Positions 1 to 7,587 of a DNA stretch of 64,000 bases are shown one piece after another. The notes under the pieces were generated by a model. The model did no database searches. It was not told the DNA's origin and worked only from the letters and a program-made list of their open reading frames with translations. This DNA is from an uncultured Muribaculaceae bacterium (GTDB lineage Bacteria; Bacteroidota; Bacteroidia; Bacteroidales; Muribaculaceae), in assembly GCA_910588065.1 (NCBI GenBank), contig CAJUPZ010000011.1:20125-84124 (forward strand), in the 5' to 3' direction. The translations under genes were made by a program, and so were the position numbers. How positions within the stretch are numbered: the first letter of the stretch is position 1; the number at the start of each line of letters is the position of its first letter.

Positions 1-1409
1 TGCTCTAGGTCGGGAATAGTCTCGGCTTCGGAGAGCTGGGCGGCAATGTCGGGGAGGACAAAGAATTCGGGGTCGCTGCTGGTGCCTGTGAGGAGGTCAA
101 TGCCTTTGTCGGTGAGCTCCACGCTACGGTTTTTCTCATCGATGACGAAGAACAGCGGCTCGGTGGCCTTGGGCATCTCGCGGGCGTTGTCCTGCAGGTA
201 GTAGCCTTCGGTTTCGAGCAGAATGTTCTTCATGCCCTCCTGCGAGAGGAATTTGATGAGGGCGCCGTTCTTGGGGAGACCCTTGAAAGCGCGGAACAGC
301 AGCAGCGCACCCTCCTTGCGCACCTCCTTGTCGTCGGAAGCGAGCTTTGTCTTGGCGTCGCTGAGCAGCTGGGTGACGAGTTTGCGCTGCGCGTTGACAA
401 CCTTCTCGACATTCGGGCGGTAGTCGTTGAACATCTGGTCGTCGCCCTTTGGCACGGGGCCGGATATGATGAGGGGGGTACGGGCATCGTCGATGAGCAC
501 AGAGTCAACCTCGTCGACAATAGCGTAGTAGTGTTTGCGCTGCACCATGTCATCGGGTGACATGGCCATGTTGTCGCGGAGGTAGTCGAAGCCAAATTCG
601 TTGTTTGTGCCGAAGGTGATGTCGCAGTTGTATGCTGCTCTGCGGGCGGGAGTGTTCGGCTGGTGCTTGTCGATGCAGTCGACGGTAGAGCCGTGGAACA
701 TGTAAAGCGGACCCATCCATTCGCTGTCGCGCTTGGAGAGGTAGTCGTTGACAGTGACCACATGGACACCGCGTCCGGAAAGAGAGCGGAGGAATACCGG
801 TAGAGTTGCCACAAGGGTTTTACCTTCACCGGTAGCCATCTCGGCGATTTTGCCCTGATGCAGTACGACACCGCCGATGAGCTGCACCTCGTAGTGAATC
901 ATGTCCCACTTGATTTCGTTGCCGCCGGCAATCCATCTGTTTTTGTAAATAGCCTTGTCGCCGTCTATGCTCACGAAGTCGCGACCCTGGGCCGCGAGGT
1001 CGCGGTCCATCTGAGTTGCGGTCACCACAACGGTGTCGTTTTTGGCGAATCGTGCGGCTGTTTCCCTGAGGGCGGCGAACACCACGGGGAGGTGTTCGTT
1101 GAGTTTGCTTTCGAGGGTGTCGATGATGTTTTTCTCGAGGTGGTCGATTTCGTCCCAAAGCGGCTGGCGCTTGTCAAACGGGAGGGTCTCGATCTCCTTC
1201 TTTTTTTCGATGATGGCTGACTCATCGTCGCCGATTGCAGCCTTTATGTCGGCACGCACAGAGGCGATTTTGTCGCGGAGGCCGTCGTTAGACAGCTGCT
1301 CCATCTCCGGGCCGAGTGCAATGATTGCGTTGACAATAGGGCGTATTTCCTTGAGGTCGCGCTGCGACTTATTGCCGAATATCTTGCTTAAAAAAGATGT
1401 TAGTGACAT
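1..1409 (-). CDS. secA: SecA preprotein translocase ATPase, N-terminal part (runs off the left edge)
   Basis: SecA is the motor ATPase that drives unfolded preproteins through SecYEG. About 470 N-terminal residues are visible, starting MSLTSFLSKIFGNKSQ at 1409; the rest lies beyond base 1. Seen: the Walker A segment MATGEGKTLVA, the DEAD-box-like segment VDEVDSVLIDDARTPLIISG, and the helicase motif GTNNEFGFDYLRDNMA between them. A long insertion inside the DEAD domain (around LLLFRAFKGLPKNG) is the form usual in Bacteroidetes SecA. It is transcribed away from the phosphatase-like gene at 1535-3145, 125 bp upstream, and a -7 box at 1481-1488 suggests its own promoter. Identity is secure; the truncation is only the window edge. 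Confidence 0.97.
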   Translation of the reverse strand, partial: MSLTSFLSKIFGNKSQRDLKEIRPIVNAIIALGPEMEQLSNDGLRDKIASVRADIKAAIGDDESAIIEKKKEIETLPFDKRQPLWDEIDHLEKNIIDTLESKLNEHLPVVFAALRETAARFAKNDTVVVTATQMDRDLAAQGRDFVSIDGDKAIYKNRWIAGGNEIKWDMIHYEVQLIGGVVLHQGKIAEMATGEGKTLVATLPVFLRSLSGRGVHVVTVNDYLSKRDSEWMGPLYMFHGSTVDCIDKHQPNTPARRAAYNCDITFGTNNEFGFDYLRDNMAMSPDDMVQRKHYYAIVDEVDSVLIDDARTPLIISGPVPKGDDQMFNDYRPNVEKVVNAQRKLVTQLLSDAKTKLASDDKEVRKEGALLLFRAFKGLPKNGALIKFLSQEGMKNILLETEGYYLQDNAREMPKATEPLFFVIDEKNRSVELTDKGIDLLTGTSSDPEFFVLPDIAAQLSEAETIPDLE

Positions 1410-1480
1410 TTAATATATTGAGTTTTAATTATTTACAGAATAATATCGCTTGAAATCAGCCTATAGCCGCAAATCAAGTG

Positions 1481-1488
1481 CAAAGATA
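1481..1488 (-). promoter_or_regulatory. Candidate -7 box of secA
   Basis: The minus strand reads TATCTTTG here, an exact match to the Bacteroidetes -7 consensus TAnnTTTG, about 70 bases before the secA start. I see no good TTTG at the expected -33 distance, so this is a half-supported promoter. Confidence 0.45.
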
Positions 1489-1507
1489 GTTTAAATAGCT
1501 GAGAAAT

Positions 1508-1525
1508 AAGGAGTATACGCTCCTT
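1508..1525 (-). terminator. Weak hairpin after the phosphatase-like gene
   Basis: AAGGAG and CTCCTT form a 6-bp stem around a 6-base loop just past the stop codon at 1535. On the minus strand it is followed by a T-rich but interrupted stretch, so terminator function is plausible but weak. Confidence 0.35.
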
Positions 1526-1534
1526 AAAATGCCC

Positions 1535-3145
1535 TTAAAAAGAGATGGCGGGCAGAGAAGCGCCGTTTGGCGACCTGATTCTGAGCAGTCGCGCAACGGT
1601 GGGGGATATGCGCCGGGCATCAACCGGGGTGTCAATTTTAGTCACCGGCACGCCGGGTCCCATGAAGAAAGCGGGCGACGACACGAAGTTGTCGCGGTGG
1701 ACAATAGAGTTTGAGCTTACGCCCGGCAGGTTGAAATCGTCGACGATTTCCCAACCGGGGGTGATGTTGACAATAAGGTCGCCTGAATGCTTTACAGATG
1801 TGTTGCGCTTCAGCGCTGCGGCATTGTCGCCGGCGCGTGATGCTATTATGTCGTCGATAGTGAACACCTGGCTGACCCCGCTCATGCGCTCGAGAAACTC
1901 GGCTGCTTCGGCGCGGATGTCGGAGATTGCGAGCTTGGCATCCTTGACGGTGCGCTCGTTGAGGTAGAAATTGCGGTTGAAGTATCCGCTCACCCACTCG
2001 CCGTTGCCGTGGAGGGCCATGAGGTAGGCATTGAGCAGCGAGATTGCTTTGCGCGGGGAGAACACGCCTGTGGGCACGCCCCATTTCTCATCGTCGCGGC
2101 GCGATGTCGGCTGCGCTGGGTGCCCGACAAGGAACACAAGGGAGTTTCCGGCCCCGGCTTTTTTGTCAAGGGTCTGGAAAAGGGTAGCCAGCTCTCTGTC
2201 GAGGCGAATGTATGAGTCGAGGGTTTCGAGTCGGTTGTCGGCATCGCGCGAGTAGGGGTAAGGCGCGACGGTGTATGCGAGATTGAGCATATCCACCGGT
2301 CCGCGTGCGCCGAACTGCATCGAGTTGAGGTAGTCGCAGGCGAGTGAAGTCACCTCTGCATTAGCTTTCGGGGATGCCTTGAAGCGGTCGATGCGGTCGA
2401 CATCCTTTCGGGAGAAAGTGTGGCGGTAAGGGTATTGAGCCTTGTAATCAGGCACATCGGGGTAGGCGGAGGGTTTCATAGCCGGCTCCCATGCCATAGT
2501 GTCGATACGTGAGGCGAGCGGCATCCGGTAGTTTCTGGTGTTTACCGGGGCGGGTACATCCTTGTAGTAAGTGGTTGTAGCCCATCGCTCGTTTTTGTTG
2601 TCAACCCAGAAAGCGCTGTTTCCGGCGTGTCCGGCCATAATGATAGCCATATCGGCGGAGGGGGCTATGCTGTATACCCATCCTGTGCCGGCGGCATCGA
2701 GTCTCACTTCATCGCCTAAAGTGGAAACGAGAATCGGTGCGGGAGAGTATGTCTCATCGGTGTAGTTGCCAATTTTCGAGGGGTCGAGGAGAGCGGGCGC
2801 CACTCTTTTTGTGGCCGGATTGTAGATTTTTGAAGCGGGAATGCCGTTGACGGAGGGGGTTGCTCCGGTAAATACCATCGCTGTTGCAGCGGCGGGGTCG
2901 AGAAGGGTGCCATAATCTACATCGGCGATGTATGAGCCGCTGCGCATGAGCCGTTTGAAGCCTCCGGCAGTGAAGTAGTTGTCGAGCAGCGACAGGTAAT
3001 CGGAGTTCAGCCCCTCGACCATGATGCCGACAACCACCTTGGGCCGTGGAGGAGCTGTCTGCGCCTCAGCGGCCATAGTGAACAGCGACACAAGTATTAT
3101 GCCGAGTATCTTATCCGATAGAGATTTTTCCTTTTTCTTTCGCAT
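1535..3145 (-). CDS. Alkaline-phosphatase-superfamily secreted protein, probably without the metal site
   Basis: A 536-residue protein with a signal peptide (basic start, hydrophobic stretch, cut near AEAQ about residue 29), so periplasmic or surface. The fold is that of PafA-like alkaline phosphatases: segments GGFKRLMRSGSY, FTGATPSVNGIP, AIIMAGHAGNSAFWVD and YIRLDRELATLF sit in family order. Key positions look replaced: E44 where the family has the first metal Asp, D-P-A-A (83-86) where the nucleophilic Thr is expected, APYPY where D-x-x-G-H is usual, and VGHPA where TADHG is usual. This alignment is from memory, not computed. I chose the start at 3145 rather than 3256 because only this one begins with the signal peptide; it still overlaps lnb by 49 bases. 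Likely a non-catalytic or altered family member; substrate unknown. Confidence 0.8.
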   Translation of the reverse strand: MRKKKEKSLSDKILGIILVSLFTMAAEAQTAPPRPKVVVGIMVEGLNSDYLSLLDNYFTAGGFKRLMRSGSYIADVDYGTLLDPAAATAMVFTGATPSVNGIPASKIYNPATKRVAPALLDPSKIGNYTDETYSPAPILVSTLGDEVRLDAAGTGWVYSIAPSADMAIIMAGHAGNSAFWVDNKNERWATTTYYKDVPAPVNTRNYRMPLASRIDTMAWEPAMKPSAYPDVPDYKAQYPYRHTFSRKDVDRIDRFKASPKANAEVTSLACDYLNSMQFGARGPVDMLNLAYTVAPYPYSRDADNRLETLDSYIRLDRELATLFQTLDKKAGAGNSLVFLVGHPAQPTSRRDDEKWGVPTGVFSPRKAISLLNAYLMALHGNGEWVSGYFNRNFYLNERTVKDAKLAISDIRAEAAEFLERMSGVSQVFTIDDIIASRAGDNAAALKRNTSVKHSGDLIVNITPGWEIVDDFNLPGVSSNSIVHRDNFVSSPAFFMGPGVPVTKIDTPVDARRISPTVARLLRIRSPNGASLPAISF

Positions 3146-4335
3146 CTGCTTATGTAGATGTAGCTTAGTGATCTGATAATGTCGGTTGCCACCAGGGGTA
3201 TAATGGCCAAATTGACAGTTTGGTTCATTACCGGCAGCAAAATTATCATTGCGCAAATCGCTGCAAAGTTAAGAAATTGGTAGAAAATAAGAAAACTTCT
3301 GCCTTTTGCGCTCCATAGGCATGCCGGCACCAGAAGGCATAGCGGGTTGAGCCACAGAATGAGCAGGTTGGGGCTCGTGGCCTCGTGGGTTGATACGAAA
3401 ACGAGGAATGCGAGTACAAGGCCGGTGATGCCGAATACGCTGAATATCAGGGCGTCGAACCAGCGTGATATCTTGCGGCGCAGAATGTCGAACCATGTTA
3501 TGAGGGCAGCGATTATGAAGAGCAGAGAGAATACCGCCATCGGGGTGAGGTACCAAGGGGTGGGGGGGAGAGTTACGTCGTATCCCGGAGAAATAATTTC
3601 GGATTTTGCAACGAGCGGCTTGCCTCCGATGGTGGCTTTTTGCAGAATCGGCTGCATGAGCACCGGGGCGAAGGCAGCTTCGGCAGTGGATATGGGGTAA
3701 TCGATGCCGCTGCCGAGGGCAAGGTCAATGCCGAACTGATACCAGGGGTATGATGCGTGGTAGTGGCTCATGACAGACCTGAAAGAGGGGCTTTGGCCAA
3801 CAACGGGAATGTGGGCCGGGGCGAGGCTAAGGGTGTCGGGAGCTGTTGATTCGATGAGGTTGAGGATGCGGGTAGCGCAGTTGTCCTTGACGTAGTTGTA
3901 GCGGTAAGTGCGGTTTTGCGGCAGGAGGTTTGTCTGAACGGCGGCGATTATATCGGCTGTCTGCAGGGGAGTCAGGTCCAAGGTCTGCTCGAATACCTGC
4001 CTGCCGTTTGCGGCGTAGTAGTGTATGAACCGGTCAGTGGGTATTGCACCGGCCATGTAGTCGCATTCGCCTTTCACAAAACGGTATACAAAATTGGGTG
4101 AGTCGAAGTCAAAGAGCCCCCAGTTTACAACATAGTCGGCCTCGCGCGACTTGATTCTGAGAGCCGAGTGCCCTTCAAGCTCGTAAATGTCGGCCCCCGG
4201 GCTGCAGGTGAGGCAGCTGATAACCGGGATGTCGGCCTCGGCTTCCGGAATGGAGTCGTCAGCGAAAGCGCATGGCGGCAATGCGAAGTACATTGCCGCC
4301 ACGAGCGAAAGTATTTTGATGAATAAACCGTTCAT
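3097..4335 (-). CDS. lnb: Lnb-type lipoprotein N-acyltransferase (DUF4105 family)
   Basis: 412 residues: signal/anchor (1-25), a periplasmic Lnb_N (formerly DUF4105) domain to about residue 260, then about five membrane helices in the last 150 residues (starting near WYLTPMAVFSLLFII). In Bacteroides, Lnb replaces Lnt and acylates the N-terminal cysteine of lipoproteins (established for the family). The expected catalytic pair is visible: H56 in EGHSALRI and C153 in KDNCATRI, the arrangement of a permuted papain-like fold. It lies 10 bases after galE and overlaps the phosphatase-like gene by 49 bases, with secA next, so the cluster is tied to envelope export. The window encodes many lipoproteins that would be substrates. 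The activity is inferred from family membership. Confidence 0.85.
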   Translation of the reverse strand: MNGLFIKILSLVAAMYFALPPCAFADDSIPEAEADIPVISCLTCSPGADIYELEGHSALRIKSREADYVVNWGLFDFDSPNFVYRFVKGECDYMAGAIPTDRFIHYYAANGRQVFEQTLDLTPLQTADIIAAVQTNLLPQNRTYRYNYVKDNCATRILNLIESTAPDTLSLAPAHIPVVGQSPSFRSVMSHYHASYPWYQFGIDLALGSGIDYPISTAEAAFAPVLMQPILQKATIGGKPLVAKSEIISPGYDVTLPPTPWYLTPMAVFSLLFIIAALITWFDILRRKISRWFDALIFSVFGITGLVLAFLVFVSTHEATSPNLLILWLNPLCLLVPACLWSAKGRSFLIFYQFLNFAAICAMIILLPVMNQTVNLAIIPLVATDIIRSLSYIYISRCERKRKNLYRIRYSA

Positions 4336-4345
4336 CAGCAGGATA

Positions 4346-5383
4346 TTACATTATGTAGCGCTCGCGGAGCTTGCACTGCCAGGCCCAGGCTGAGCGCATA
4401 GTGTCGGCGAGGGGGGTGTCGGCTTTCCAACCGAGCACTTCGTTTGCGTGAGAGGGGTTGCCCCACACTTTTTCAATGTCGCCCTGACGGCGTCCGACGA
4501 TTTTGTAAGGCACTTTCACGCCGGTTGCGCTCTCGAAGGTGTTGATGAGTTCAAGCACGCTCACGCCGTTGCCTGTGCCGAGGTTGTATATTTCAATGGG
4601 GGCTGCTTCGGGATTTTCGAGCATACGGTCCATGGCTTTGACATGGGCTTTGGCAAGGTCGACAACGTTGATGAAGTCGCGGATGCAGGAGCCGTCTGGG
4701 GTGGGGTAGTCATCGCCAAATACACTGAGTTCCTTGCGGATGCCTATTGCTGTCTGGGTGATATAGGGGATGAGGTTCTGTGGCACGCCGTTGGGCAGCT
4801 CGCCGATTTCGGCGCTGGGGTGAGCGCCAACCGGGTTGAAGTATCTGAGAATCACGCTCTTGAACGGAGCACCGGATGCAATGACGTCGGTGATGATCTC
4901 TTCAGAAATCTGCTTGGTGTTTCCGTAGGGCGAAGTTGCCTTTTTGATGGGCGACTGCTCTGTGACAGGGTTTACGTCAGGCTCGCCGTAGACGGTGCAT
5001 GAGGAGGAGAATACGATGCCTTTCACGCCGTTGGGACCCATGAGGTCAAGGAGGTTCATCAGGGTGTTGAGGTTGTTGCGGTAGTAAAGAATCGGTTTTT
5101 CAACAGATTCGCCCACGGCCTTGCTTGCGGCGAAATTGATGATGCCTCTGATGTCGGGGTACTTGGCGAACAGCTCCTTGAGGGCGTTGATGTCGGTGCA
5201 GTCTGCCTGAACGAAATCGGGACGTATGCCTGAAATTTTTTCGATGCCGTCGAGCACTTCTATGTTAGAGTTCGAGAGGTTGTCGATGATAACAACCGGG
5301 TAGCCGGCTGCCTGCAGCTCAACAACGGTGTGAGAACCGATGTATCCGGTTCCTCCGGTGACGAGAATCCTGTCTTTTTTCAT
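4346..5383 (-). CDS. galE: UDP-glucose 4-epimerase
   Basis: 345 residues, the usual length. It interconverts UDP-glucose and UDP-galactose in the cytoplasm, feeding capsule, LPS and glycan synthesis. Seen: the NAD-binding start ILVTGGTGYIGSHTVVEL, the active-site Tyr-x-x-x-Lys as SPYGNTKQISEE preceded by FSSSCTVYGEP, and the substrate segment RYFNPVGAHPS. I place the start at 5383 (MKKDRILVTGG), 10 codons inside a longer frame, because the Rossmann motif should begin near residue 5. It is first in a run with lnb and the phosphatase-like gene (10-base gap, then overlap). A good promoter match lies in the 3' end of the upstream U32 gene. Confidence 0.95.
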   Translation of the reverse strand: MKKDRILVTGGTGYIGSHTVVELQAAGYPVVIIDNLSNSNIEVLDGIEKISGIRPDFVQADCTDINALKELFAKYPDIRGIINFAASKAVGESVEKPILYYRNNLNTLMNLLDLMGPNGVKGIVFSSSCTVYGEPDVNPVTEQSPIKKATSPYGNTKQISEEIITDVIASGAPFKSVILRYFNPVGAHPSAEIGELPNGVPQNLIPYITQTAIGIRKELSVFGDDYPTPDGSCIRDFINVVDLAKAHVKAMDRMLENPEAAPIEIYNLGTGNGVSVLELINTFESATGVKVPYKIVGRRQGDIEKVWGNPSHANEVLGWKADTPLADTMRSAWAWQCKLRERYIM

Positions 5384-5410
5384 TTTGCGGTGATTTAAGT
5401 TTACTATCTG

Positions 5411-5441
5411 CAAAATTAGGGATTAAACTTGGGTTTTGCAA
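5411..5441 (-). promoter_or_regulatory. Candidate galE promoter
   Basis: On the minus strand TTG (5441-5439) is followed after 20 bases by TAATTTTG (5418-5411), matching the Bacteroidetes -33/-7 layout. It overlaps the last codons of the U32 gene, implying that galE-lnb-phosphatase can be transcribed independently of it. Confidence 0.55.
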
Positions 5442-7267
5442 TATTTCAGGCTCATACGGCAGTTATTGCAGTCAAAATCGAGTTTGAAAGAGTAATTGCC
5501 GGATTTTATGAAGAGGGGGCCGGCCCATTTTGCGCCTTCGGGGGTGCGCAGGCAGCGGTTGCATTCGCGGCGAATGCAGTAGCGGGTTGTCATGACGGTA
5601 GTGCCGTCGGCCACCTCCTTTGAGGAGCATTCGAGGGCGGGTTCTGTTTTCTTGGCGCCGGCATCGGTGTAGAGGCTGCGTGCCAGCGAGTTGGCAATAT
5701 TTTCGTGGTAGGAGAATGTGTCGGAGAGGAGAGCGGCGGAAAGGTCGGGGTTCGTGTCGGTGCGGTAGATGAATCTGTGGGCTGCGCGACGGCGAGAATC
5801 GAGAGCGGCGAGGGCATCGCGCCTGAGACGGGTGAGTATGGATGCGGGGATGAATTTGTCGGCAATACGGTTGTCTATTGTCTTGACGCGGTATATTGTG
5901 TCGCCGGTTTTGGAGAGGATGTCGCGGTGGCGGTCGGCCTGGGGGGCTTTGGCGTTTTCGAGGGGGCAAGTGGCGGAGAGGGTCAGGGAATTGGAGTCTT
6001 CATCGGTGATGTCGAGCACAATGGCATCTGCTGTTGCGCGCAGAGTCATTGAGATGTCTATGGTGCGTGTTGCGGTTTGTCCGGCGAGTGTGTCGGCCCA
6101 AGCCTTGTCGCTGTTACGGTAAACTTCCGTGCCGGGCTTGATGCTGACCGGTTTTGCGGGGAAAATGCGTGAGGCCTCGGCGCGGTTGACTCTGAATCCG
6201 CAGAACTTGCCCCGGGAGTCGAAGTAGCCGAGCCCGTCGCCATTGGCGATTGCAGCCCGGGTGTCGAGGTCGATGAAAGATGGGGTGGCGCGCTTTACTG
6301 TAGCTATTTTTTCGCCCACCCACTTCGGGGAGTTGAACGAAGCCATACCTGCAGCGGGGCCGTTTGAGAAATATGTTGTGAAGCCTCTGTTGAAGCTTTT
6401 TTCGAGCGCCGGGGTGAATGAGCAGATGCTTGTGCCGGAGCTTGAGCGGGTGTATTCTTCCGGATTAGCGCTGATTATGGCATCGAGAGCGCGGCGGTAT
6501 GCGGCAACAACGTTCTTGACATAGTCGGCGTCTTTGAGGCGCCCCTCGATCTTGAATGAGGATACGCCGGCCTTGAGCAGGTCGGCAAGCATTGCCGAGC
6601 GGTTGAGATCCTTCAGCGACAGGATGTGTTTGTCGGCGATAAGTATGTTGCCATGCCGATCCGAAAGGGTGTATGGCAGGCGGCACAGTTGCGCACACTC
6701 TCCGCGGTTTGCGCTGCGTCCGGTGGTGGCGTAGCTCGCATAGCAGTCGCCGCTGTAGCTCACACATAGGGCGCCGTGGACAAAAACTTCGATAGGCACG
6801 CTGACAGCGTTGCATATAGCGGCGGTTTCTTCCAGAGACAGTTCGCGGGCAGGTACAATCTGGCTGAATCCTGCCGCTTCAAGAAATTTAGCTTTGGCCG
6901 GGGTGCGGGTGTCGCACTGTGTGCTTGCGTGGAGGGCTATCGGGGGGATATCCATGCGGAGCACCCCGAGGTCCTGGACTATAAGAGCGTCCACACCTAT
7001 ATTATATAGGGAGCGTATCATCTTTTCCACGGCCTTCAGCTCGGATTCGTATATTATGGTGTTGACGGTTGCGTATACCCTGGCGTTGAACAGGTGGGCG
7101 AAGTCTACCGCCCGCTCAATCTCCTGCAGGGAGTTTGCCGCGGCAGCTCTGGCACCGTTTGCGGGCGGACCGATGTATACGGCGTCGGCGCCGTGGCGGA
7201 TGGCTTCGATGGCAATGTCGGCATTTTTTGCCGGGGCGAGCAGCTCAATTTGTCTTGGGGATGTCAT
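5423..7267 (-). CDS. U32-family protein, RlhA/YdcP-like (RNA C5-hydroxylation family)
   Basis: 614 residues. The U32 signature is clear: EVFVHGALCVSYSGDCYAS, followed by SANRGECAQLCRLPY, with the cysteines that bind an iron-sulfur cluster in this family. The N-terminal half is a TIM-barrel-like start (QIELLAPAKNADIAIEAIRHGADAVYIG). The long second half ends in a cysteine-rich tail (RRECNRCLRTPEG ... DFDCNNCRMSLKYC). The length fits the RlhA group, which hydroxylates C2501 of 23S rRNA, better than the shorter tRNA enzyme TrhP. Despite the old peptidase name, RNA modification is the supported role for relatives; for this protein it is inferred. It stands alone with a long leader containing a strong hairpin (7315-7345). 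Confidence 0.85.
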   Translation of the reverse strand: MTSPRQIELLAPAKNADIAIEAIRHGADAVYIGPPANGARAAAANSLQEIERAVDFAHLFNARVYATVNTIIYESELKAVEKMIRSLYNIGVDALIVQDLGVLRMDIPPIALHASTQCDTRTPAKAKFLEAAGFSQIVPARELSLEETAAICNAVSVPIEVFVHGALCVSYSGDCYASYATTGRSANRGECAQLCRLPYTLSDRHGNILIADKHILSLKDLNRSAMLADLLKAGVSSFKIEGRLKDADYVKNVVAAYRRALDAIISANPEEYTRSSSGTSICSFTPALEKSFNRGFTTYFSNGPAAGMASFNSPKWVGEKIATVKRATPSFIDLDTRAAIANGDGLGYFDSRGKFCGFRVNRAEASRIFPAKPVSIKPGTEVYRNSDKAWADTLAGQTATRTIDISMTLRATADAIVLDITDEDSNSLTLSATCPLENAKAPQADRHRDILSKTGDTIYRVKTIDNRIADKFIPASILTRLRRDALAALDSRRRAAHRFIYRTDTNPDLSAALLSDTFSYHENIANSLARSLYTDAGAKKTEPALECSSKEVADGTTVMTTRYCIRRECNRCLRTPEGAKWAGPLFIKSGNYSFKLDFDCNNCRMSLKYCKTQV

Positions 7268-7314
7268 AGGTGTTTGTCGGGTGTTGTTTTCTATGCCTAC
7301 TCATATAAAAAGGT

Positions 7315-7345
7315 CGCGCGGTGATGTCGGTCGACATTCCGCGCG
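7315..7345 (-). promoter_or_regulatory. Strong hairpin in the U32 leader, terminator- or attenuator-like
   Basis: CGCGCGG (7315-7321) pairs with CCGCGCG (7339-7345), and inside it ATGTCG (7324-7329) pairs with CGACAT (7332-7337) around a 2-base loop. On the minus strand the stem is followed by CGACC-TTTTT about 40 bases before the U32 start; on the plus strand CAAGG-TTTTTT follows. It could end a short leader RNA or control read-through into the gene. Confidence 0.5.
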
Positions 7346-7458
7346 CAAGGTTTTTTGGTATACTCTTAATTACTATTATGCAATAATGTTTTTTCAGATT
7401 GGAGGTATAGATCCTATATCTTATTACCTAAGCGAGAGCTTGGTGTTATTTTCTGCTG

Positions 7459-7466
7459 CAAAGATA
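7459..7466 (-). promoter_or_regulatory. Candidate -7 box for the U32 transcript
   Basis: The minus strand reads TATCTTTG, an exact -7 match, about 190 bases before the U32 start. No matching -33 TTTG is visible at 19-22 bases, so support is partial. Confidence 0.4.
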
Positions 7467-7587
7467 GGGTAGAGATATGACGATGGAGTGACTATCGTGT
7501 TACAATGTCGTGACGAAGCGAAATTTAACTTTCTTTAAGGAGCGAGGCTATGAGAATAATAGGATTTATAGGAATTACGGCATAGAA

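Larger units (their letters stand above)
7268..7587. other. 320-bp gene-free gap holding the U32 leader
   Basis: No open frame here looks coding. Bases 7268-7458 would be the 5' leader of the minus-strand U32 gene if the -7 box at 7459-7466 is used. Within it lies a two-part hairpin at 7315-7345. Bases 7467-7587 are AT-rich, follow the start of that transcript and lie downstream of the histidine kinase stop; I see no clear terminator there. Confidence 0.6.
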
